Source: Gordius sp. MW1 (Eukaryota; Nematomorpha; Gordioida; Gordea; Gordiidae). Taken from it: DNA of 64,000 nt. The stretch spans positions 7,502,001 through 7,566,000 of the forward strand of contig OZ038526.1 in NCBI GenBank assembly GCA_964036665.1. The letters are read 5' to 3'. How positions within the stretch are numbered: position 1 is the first letter of the stretch; each line of letters starts with the position of its first letter. Under the pieces are notes generated by a model that was not told the DNA's origin, made no database searches, and saw only the letters and a program-made list of their open reading frames with translations. Shown one piece after another: positions 57,501-64,000 of the stretch. The position numbers and the translations under genes are program-made.

Positions 57501-58855
57501 GGCTCTGATAGTTTGTATGCACCGTTGCTCGCCCAAACTCCACAATTTGATTGTACCATCCGAACTACCTGATATACACTAAACAAACCAAATCATTTGT
57601 AACGCACCTCTTATAAATATATAGTCTGGCATTTTAAGGCTTTTTTAGTAAGAAAATTAAATAAAGATCATTTGAGAATGCACACCACAGAAGGTAAGGC
57701 ATAATAATATGACATTTTTCCATTGCGCAATTAAATTAGGTAAACAAATGGAGTAGTGAGGTTATATGCATTATTCTGCTTACAATTACAAGCAAATTTC
57801 TTTTACAACCAACAACTTATTAATAAAAGTGAGTTTGCTAAAAAAAAATTAGAAATGCTATAATGTATTTTAAATACTGTATTTACTTGTGTTCCATCAG
57901 AGTTTACTATGACAGTTTTAATAATGTCGTCATGGCCCCGTAACTTCATAAGTTTGCAGCAAGTGCGAGGATCCCAAACGCGCAAAACTTTTTCTGTTGA
58001 ACCACTTATAAGTACAGTTCCAGAGTCATTCATAGTTAAGCAATAGACTGATTCTCTACCAGCCTCCAATGATGAAGCTACATTTAAGACATTAATAGAT
58101 TAAAGACCATGGAATCTTATTACATTTATTACCTTAAAATTGCAAAAAAATCTATCTGTTCAATGTAGTTCAAAGAACTACAATTATTTTAAAAATTGAT
58201 TTGTATAATAAGATATTATAAGAAAACAAATATATAATAAACTTGTCACAATGTTGTTTGTGGCTGTTAGAGCAGTCAATGTGTTTATATCCCACAAAAA
58301 TATGGTGTGATCTAAACCAGTTGAAGCAACAAGTTCCTTATTCTTTGCATATGCCAGGGCTTTGACATAATCCTTTAAAATCATATATATATAATAGTTA
58401 AATGTTACTTTATGGGTTCTAAGTGTAGACATGCAAAATCCTTTTTGAGCATTCCAAACCTTCACGGTAGTGTCATTTGATGCTGATATTACTATATGCT
58501 ATAGAGCATGCAAATTAAAAAGTTCTTACAGTTTTTTCCATTGCAGCATAAAATAATATCATTCACCCAATCTGTATGATGCTCCATTGATAATACATAC
58601 GGATCCTTATTTTTTTATATAATTAGATTTACTCTGCTAACTTACTTCTGATAAGGCTGTATTCCACAATCTAATAATGGAGTCTCGTCCTGCAGTGTAT
58701 AAATAATTATTATTGGTGTTTAGTTTTAGGGCGTTAATGCCATTATGATTGTATTTCTCAATTTCTTCCTTAATAACAAAGGATATCTAAACAAAAATAA
58801 AGACCTATACTGAAAAATATACCTGGATTTTTTTTCTCATTAAGATTTGAACCAT
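45573..58855 (-). CDS. WDR48: WD-repeat protein WDR48/UAF1, 21 exons, intact
   Basis: WDR48 activates the deubiquitinases USP1, USP12 and USP46. Exons, 5' to 3': 58823-58855, 58646-58786, 58530-58605, 58409-58491, 58243-58372, 57887-58077, 57474-57578, 56778-56900, 56605-56670, 56145-56262, 55801-55898, 55133-55243, 54371-54485, 52784-52876, 51993-52053, 51444-51558, 51063-51139, 50756-50880, 50026-50159, 45720-45791, 45573-45668. Phases agree throughout: 720 residues. The WD40 propeller includes [38 protein letters not shown] and [10 protein letters not shown]. The C-terminal SUMO-like part has [30 protein letters not shown] and ends near [16 protein letters not shown]. Introns 1-4 are 36-40 nt, later ones up to 4,234 nt. 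Exon 19 (Ser/Gly-rich linker) is the least conserved and least certain. The start ATG lies 8 codons before the family's conserved RRK segment. Confidence 0.96.
45826..45924. repeat. Short copy of the CGTAGCC MITE in a WDR48 intron
   Basis: It starts CATGGGCGTAGTCAG and ends TGGCTATGCCCAT, inverted complements, with G-rich then C-rich blocks between. At ~99 bp it is a shortened version of the 166-168-bp copies. The flanks do not form a clear duplication. Confidence 0.75.
46756..46910. mobile_element. 155-bp foldback MITE with 9-bp target duplication
   Basis: AAAGCAAAG stands on both sides (46747-46755 and 46911-46919). The termini (GGTGCCCTATCAACTCGCC on the left; GTTGACGGGCCACC closing the right) are inverted repeats matching at about 20 of 25 positions. 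A second inverted pair lies inside ('aatgtcccccagctt' / 'agcttggggacatt'), so nearly the whole element folds on itself. A 9-bp duplication suggests a Mutator-like (MULE) relative. Confidence 0.85.
47364..47797 (-). pseudogene. C-terminal fragment of a LINE ORF2
   Basis: The minus-strand translation gives [19 protein letters not shown], a stop, then [16 protein letters not shown]. The pair 'ENRLRWYGHVLRR' and '[12 protein letters not shown]' is the standard ending of a widespread invertebrate LINE reverse-transcriptase family. It is not the REL-type family. It is truncated and frame-broken and lies inside a WDR48 intron on the same strand as the gene. Confidence 0.75.
48348..48515. mobile_element. 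CGTAGCC MITE, 168 bp, 8-bp target duplication
   Basis: The element runs from CATGGGCGTAGCCAG to CTTGGCTACGCCCATG. Flanks GTGTACTC (48340-48347) and GTGTATTC (48516-48523) form an 8-bp duplication with one mismatch, which places the family with hAT-type elements. The interior has G-rich blocks, an AT core and a C-rich block including a run of ten Cs. Confidence 0.9.
50224..50389. mobile_element. CGTAGCC MITE, 166 bp, perfect 8-bp target duplication
   Basis: It begins CATGAACGTAGCCAG and ends TGGCTACGCCCATG, with ATGGAGAT on both sides (50216-50223 and 50390-50397). It lies in the intron between WDR48 exons 50756-50880 and 50026-50159. This copy best fixes the family's duplication length and boundaries. 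Confidence 0.9.
52365..52580. repeat. Repeat copy A of a second MITE family in WDR48
   Basis: The stretch from 'agcatggaagcatagactag' through 'ttccctatggtaaattgtgt' and 'accatgtcattttgggct' to 'aaattaatattataggaaat' matches 54611-54836 at most positions in the same orientation. The two copies lie in different WDR48 introns, about 2.25 kb apart. Confidence 0.85.
53142..53957. repeat. Large near-perfect inverted repeat (hairpin) in a WDR48 intron
   Basis: Left arm about 53169-53533 and right arm about 53576-53939 are reverse complements with only scattered mismatches, separated by a ~40-bp loop. Matching landmarks include 'ggcaaactgtttgcagattc' / 'gaatctgcaaacagtttgcc' and 'ttgagggcgccctcccttct' / 'agaagggagggcgccctcaa'. 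A decayed relative lies at 30346-31424. The element is a foldback-type transposon inside WDR48 intron 13. Confidence 0.95.
54611..54985. repeat. Repeat copy B, with both inverted ends
   Basis: The left end 'gcatagactaaatagactgc' and right end 'gcagtctatctagtctatgc' (54957-54976) are inverted repeats, so this copy shows both termini of a ~360-bp MITE. Copy A at 52365 lacks the right end. It lies in the intron between exons 55133-55243 and 54371-54485. Confidence 0.75.
56961..57038. repeat. Right half of a CGTAGCC MITE
   Basis: A C run and 'cgccctcccccataatccaa' lead into 'acctggctacgcccatg', the standard right end. The left half is missing. It lies in the intron between WDR48 exons 57474-57578 and 56778-56900. 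Confidence 0.7.
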
Positions 58856-59680
58856 TGATCATATGATGGCAGCCATATGATGCGTTTTTTAAAAATCATT
58901 TTGTTACTAAGTTAACAGTGTGTCAGATGGATATTATAAAGAGGATAGAATTAAAAAGGCGGAATATATGGATCGGAAGACCCAGAATGGCAGGTCCGGC
59001 CCACTGCCCGAACTTTCACGCCCAGCCACGGGCCTAACAACTGTCGTAAATTTTTATTTTCAAGCGGGCCCGAGCGGGCACGATGATAAGATTCGGGAAA
59101 TTTGCGCTTAATGAGATTTTTAGATAATGTATTATTTCGTTGCTTCTTATTTGATTGTATTGGAAAATGCTAAAAAGGTGAGATACTTGATTTTGCCACC
59201 CGTACCCGAGTTAATTTTATAATCTTTGCGCCAACCCCTCTATTTCCATCAAGTCCTTAGCTACGTTAATGGAATTAAAATATTTAAATTTATCTAGCCT
59301 TTCTGTTCGTAATTCCCATTTGCCCATAATACAAAGCGTCACGCCCAAATTCACACAATGCGTACAAGCAGGTGCTTAGCCAGGATTTTCTCAAGAGGGG
59401 GGGGGTGAAAGCTGGCAAAAAAAAATTTACATTCTATTTGTAAGCCCACTCGGCTAAGGGTTCGTGCAGGCTATTGTTCTAAATTAAAATTTTCAACTAG
59501 TCCTGGGCGGGCACTATAATGAGATTTTTTATATAGTTTACCAATTTTTTGTCACCTTTCGATTTATAAAAATTCTAGAATTAGATCAAAAAATTTTTAA
59601 AATAAGACAAAATTAATTCTTGAAATTTAAAATCGTCATTTTGGGCCCGGCTGTTCGGACAGCAATAGTGAATTGGGCAA
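58856..59680. repeat. WDR48 upstream region with GC-rich hAT and MITE fragments
   Basis: The first ~130 bp are WDR48 5' flanking sequence. From 58985 to 59110 'ggcaggtccggcccactgcc' and 'gcgggcccgagcgggcacga' match the GC-rich family of the element at 5975-10457; further fragments follow near 59440-59670. At 59373-59410 'aggtgcttagccaggatttt' plus a G run is a left-end fragment of the CGTAGCC MITE. Confidence 0.6.
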
Positions 59681-62449
59681 TTAAAGGGTTTTAGTTGGCC
59701 TTGGCAGGCAATATAGTTATCAGACCATGATGGGTTCCCGCAGAAAATTTTGGACAAATATGATAAATGATAAACGTATTAATATTATATAATGTCATGT
59801 ATACGTAGGTATAACATGAAACGAGCCAAATAAGGAAACCGACCCTTATTAGGAATGCGCCCGGGATACGAGGATGCAGCGGGCCCTGGATCGATGATTG
59901 GCTCCGAAAAGTGGGCTACGGAAGAAGGTTACCGAAGTTCTTATCTGGAATCTCATAGGCAATAAATAAGGGTTGGTTGGTAGGAATAAAGCAAGAATAC
60001 AGCAAAACCTTGAGATTTGACAGGCTATAAATAAAGAATTGGCTTGAGAAACGTAGCGGAGAACTAGAACTGTCAGCAGAAGATTCCAAAATCCTTGGAA
60101 GCGAATGGCCATCCATCAAAAGTTGGCGCGGAAAAATGGGTCAAAAAAGCAAAGAAGTTTCAAGGATAAAAACACAAGCCAGAAAATTAAACCTACACAA
60201 GCCCCATGAAAATGAATACTCACCAGAATCTGGATTTTCTCCCAACTCTAATTAATTAATTAATTTCCCGCATTGAAAAGTCTTCCCAAAATCATCATTA
60301 CTAGTTTTGGTGTTTTCTTCCCCCCCCCCGTGTCTTGTATTACGTGCAGTATATCTCGGAATTATTGATACGCCATTATTTGTACGTTCATGGGAAAATT
60401 GATTGGATAAATAAGGTCTGATACGAATTTGTGGTATTTAATTTAACTCCTGACCCGGAATAACAATCCCCTCGATTAAACTAACAGGCCCCCGAACCAT
60501 TATTCTTCTTCCAAATATAACAGTCCCCCGAAGCTTGGCTCCATCTTTCAGATAAGACAGTCACCATCTTGAATATAGGGCATATAGAATGAGGAACTAA
60601 TCGCTTAGTTATCTACTTCCTAGGCGGTCCGGTATTTTAACGGACAAATGTTCAGACAAGTTTTTTTTTCATAGCAATTTTCACAATTATATTCGCTAAT
60701 TTTGCAATGCATTTTGTCAAAAATTAAATCAAAAAATAAACTTATAGTTTCTAGGTTTTTATAAGTTTAAAGTCTTTGATGTAACTAATCTATAATATTT
60801 TAACCCATTTAAATTAGTTATTAATCGAAAAACTTTTCAAATTTTTGCCAGGGATGCCACTGCATTTAAGTATTAATTTCATTCTAATTTTATTTATTTT
60901 TTTTAACAAGTCAAATTTGGTTCAACAAAGCTTCCCCAAATATCAATTCGCCTTTTTTATTCCCTTATCACTCGTCGCTATCGCAAAGCGATTATTTATT
61001 TTTATTATATCTAATTAATTTCCATAACTTTCGGGAACCCCGCATATCCCCGAAACCGCACAATCCCGAAACTACGATAAGGCTATGGCTACGATTTGAA
61101 ATTACCATAGGATATTTTTAAATTCATCTCACAAGTAACCTTATATAATCATCATATAAATTGTTGTATTAAGAGAAAATTATTGATAACTTGTTAGCCC
61201 TTCAAGAAATAACTGATGCTAATATGTTACACATTAACTAAGGAAAATAAATTATTTCAAGATTAGAATGAAATAATTAGTTGAAATTGTTGGAATCATT
61301 ATTTTAAAAATGATATATTTTTTCTTATCCGCATATTGTGAATTATTTACATGTTGAACATTATACAGAGCCTTGCAAAAATATATCAATTCAATTGTTG
61401 CTAGTACTAATCTTATTGCTTTTATTACATGCTTTATTGTTCATATTTTTATATAATTACATATAGTATCTAAAAATTCATAACAATCAATTTCATTATT
61501 CTTATAAAGAGTTTGTAGGCGTATCACCTTTTTAGCCTTTGTTTCCATTTTCCTTTTAACTTTAAACAATATATTTCCGTTGTTGATTTGTTATTTTTGT
61601 TTCAGTATTCCTCTCATATTCCTTTATCATTTGTATAAAACTATAAATATTAGGATGTGGTTGTTTCACTATCTTTTTTAAGGCACTGTGATAACCTTCC
61701 AAGTGGTTGTTAGTGGTTATGCCCGGGGTTAGGGTTAGGGTTAATTTGTTTTATAATTGTACGATTGTTTGATCTTTAATATAGTCTCTAGTAAGACCCA
61801 ATTTCTTAGATTTTCCAATTATTGCTTGTGAAAAATGGAAATAGCAACCTTAAAAGGTTCCATAACATTTAGGGCATTATTGTTAGAATCTATTTACAAT
61901 AAATTTAAGTTAATAGTAACTAACAGTTGTCTATGATATTCAATCATGTGACATTACTTGGTATTATATCATCCACTGAGTTTAATAAAATTGCACCTTG
62001 ACTAGAATCTTTAAAAAATCTCAAAAAATTATAGACATATCTTACTTTCTTGATTTTCTATGGGTGTAGAGATATTTTCTATAACCATAACACATGTTGT
62101 TTTTTCATTCAAAGCTAAATTTGTATTAAAAAACTTTTAAGTTTCTTACTTTGGAGATTTTGTTCTTGTATACAATTTTGGGAATGTTCTGATGTTATAA
62201 AATTATTATATCTAAGGACAGCTCTTCCTCATTTACATATACTGTAGTGCCTGCACTTATAGTATACTTGTCCCATCTTACCTGCTCTCTTGATATAGTC
62301 AAACTTTTTGAAAGTGACTATATAATTTTTTATATTAGATCTTTTAAAACCTATAACAATATGTGTATACTTGCATAATAAAGCTTACTTATATTCTCTT
62401 TGTTATCTTGATTTGCAATAGTTAAAGAGTTTTCCAAATTTCCCATATG
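59681..62449. other. Intergenic, nothing recognised
   Basis: The block 59840-60250 is less AT-rich and reads open on the minus strand (59849-60119), but no family is recognisable. The rest is AT-rich. Two to three TTAGGG-like units ('gggttagggttagggttaat') occur at about 61725-61743. I see no gene. Confidence 0.4.
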
Positions 62450-62450
62450 T

Positions 62451-64000
62451 TTTTTTTTCAAAGATGAAGTTAGTTTATTGATATATATCTAAATAGTATT
62501 AAATGATACAATTATATAATAATTATATTTAAAAAAACATCATATGAGTAATATGTCTTCATCTTCCTCTTTTAGAAGAGGCCAGGAATCCAAAAAAGAT
62601 TTGAAATTAAATTTTGCAATTAAGATAGCTATTGATTGTTTCAATAAAAATGCGGGGGAATGTTTGGAGGGAGGGGATCAGCCTATTTCTTTGAATAAAG
62701 CCAACGCCATTTTTCCATAGGATTCTGCACAGGAGGAAACTATTGGGATAAAAATACTAGAGTCCAAAAGGGCCTTGTAATTTTGGAGCTTGCGTTCTTC
62801 AGCGAGGGCCATGGGGTCATAATTAAGATTAGAGGGGGCACAGAGGTCTATGCCTGAATCCCACTTTAAAAAGAGACCATTTTCCCATGGGACTAACGAG
62901 GAACCGTCAGGACGCATTCGACCTTCAAGGGCAGGATCTGAAGGTTCAAGTATGGAGGGAATGTGGGCCTTTCTAAGGGCTGACTGGATAATAGAACTAA
63001 TTTAAGAGTGTCGCAAGTGTCTAATTTTATTTAGTCTGCAGTGTAACGGGTGGCGTGCTTCTTCATCCACTGGCAGGTTGCAATTTTTACATGCATATGC
63101 CTTGGTGTATTTTATTCCAAGGCGTAGTGCTCTATTTTAGGATAGCTCGCAATCCTCTAACATCATATTGGAGAACCTTCTAGGATTCGCCTCTAGCCAT
63201 TCATGTCCAGATTTATCAAACACCAAAGATCTAAGGTTGTAATGTTGTTTGGTATCGCAGCTCGAAAGGAGATAAGCAACGGAGCGTGAATCCAAACATG
63301 CATCCCAATCCTTTTGATTTGGTGTTTGTGGTGGTGAGCTTTCTGGTAGAACATTTAAATTCAAAAGGGATAGGGCCTGTATAAATGTTTCATCGAGGGA
63401 GTATGAGATTAGTTTGGCGACGATGGATTTTGAGGATAAGTGGGAGGATATAAATGAGGCCGATAAGGAGCTTGGTGAACAAATTCCGACCCCCAGATTT
63501 TGTTGGTAATGTGGCTTGTAGCCAAGTGTTAGTATCGAATGATAAGTTCAGAGTGGCTTCGATGACAGATTTTATGTGGGTTTCGAAATTATGTAAAATA
63601 TGTGTATTAAAAAATGCGCTTGTGGATCGGAAGCAAAATAATATTTTGGCTATATTAAAGTAGTTTTTCAATATGTAAAATGCGTGATGGGCGGGCATAA
63701 GCTTAAAAATTTCATTTTTACATTTTAAATTTTTAAGGTTATCGTCGAGATAACTTCTTAAGCACTCAGGACCGCCTATTGGAGAACCTAGTAAAAATAC
63801 CTCGTCCTTCTCAAGGCGTAGAAAAGATGCAAAGGCCGGGTGGATGTCAGTTGTGCTGTCAGAATAAATTTCGCATTTTGTCGCGCTTAAAGATAGGTTA
63901 AGTTTTATGTAGTATTCAATAATGATGTTAAGTGCTTTGATTAGCTCTTCCGTGGTGCCTGATAGAGTGGCATCGTCGAGATACCATACGTTTAATTTTA
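62451..64000 (-). mobile_element. REL non-LTR retrotransposon, third copy, runs off the window
   Basis: On the minus strand the coding region continues past the right edge and ends at a TGA at 62540-62542, with a short T run at 62451-62459 as a possible poly(A). Visible parts, C- to N-terminal, are the closing [43 protein letters not shown] and, at the edge, VWYLDDATL. Frame breaks near 62690, 63000 and 63450 show that it is dead. Similarity to the full-length copy spans the endonuclease and the RT thumb. Confidence 0.9.

Noticed and set aside
59849..60119. Minus-strand open frames in the less AT-rich block near 60 kb
   Set aside because: Two overlapping frames are open at once and neither shows a known motif, so coding status cannot be supported.
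61720..61745. Telomere-like TTAGGG units
   Set aside because: Only two to three units with no extended array or subtelomeric context; too short to mean anything.

Overview
The window is animal nuclear DNA: AT-rich, packed with interspersed repeats, with intron-split genes for conserved metazoan proteins. Five gene models hold up from splice signals plus protein similarity: the mitochondrial ankyrin/AAA+ chaperone CLPB (minus, 2848-12011), the CTLH-complex subunit GID8 (plus, 27829-29969), the recombination factor SWI5 (plus, 44042-44328), a small secreted antistasin-like cysteine-rich protein (minus, 44533-45072) and the USP1/12/46 activator WDR48/UAF1 (minus, 45573-58855). A sixth, lysine- and proline-rich gene (plus, 14814-17358) is real in architecture but carries three one-base frame breaks. 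The species cannot be named. Very short introns (35-40 nt) near gene 5' ends with much longer ones downstream recall flatworms such as schistosomes, whereas an RTE-like repeat with an arthropod-style tail points elsewhere. I therefore say only 'invertebrate metazoan'.

Layout. 1-1.26 kb: tandem ~115-bp repeats with a tRNA-like segment. 2.8-12.0 kb: CLPB, whose 5.2-kb sixth intron holds a nested stack: a hAT-type element with 8-bp target duplication (5975-10457), a fragment of the CGTAGCC MITE, and a full-length REL-endonuclease non-LTR retrotransposon with an intact 954-codon ORF plus an adjoining extra copy of its 5' end. 13.0-23.85 kb: a segment bounded by outward hAT ends and a perfect 8-bp direct repeat (ATCATTGG), enclosing the lysine/proline-rich gene and a decayed LINE; this looks like a composite hAT transposon. 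24.0-24.75 kb: a third hAT element with perfect 8-bp target duplication and a transposase remnant. 27.3-30 kb: a TA-flanked MITE, then GID8. 30.3-43.95 kb: mobile-element territory, with a foldback element, two near-identical ~2.1-kb Helentron-like elements, a decayed full-length REL retrotransposon and fragments, and a long TA-flanked element ending just upstream of SWI5. 44.0-58.9 kb: SWI5, the antistasin-like gene and WDR48, whose introns hold several MITEs, LINE remains and an ~800-bp near-perfect hairpin. 59-62.4 kb: no recognised gene. 62.45-64 kb: a third REL retrotransposon copy running out of the window.

The genes do not form a pathway and are ordinary neighbours in a repeat-rich genome. 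The most interesting structures are the composite hAT segment, the retrotransposon 5'-fragment junction, the paired Helentron-like elements, the intronic hairpin and the micro-intron polarity. I saw no CRISPR array, operon, rRNA gene or convincing functional tRNA.
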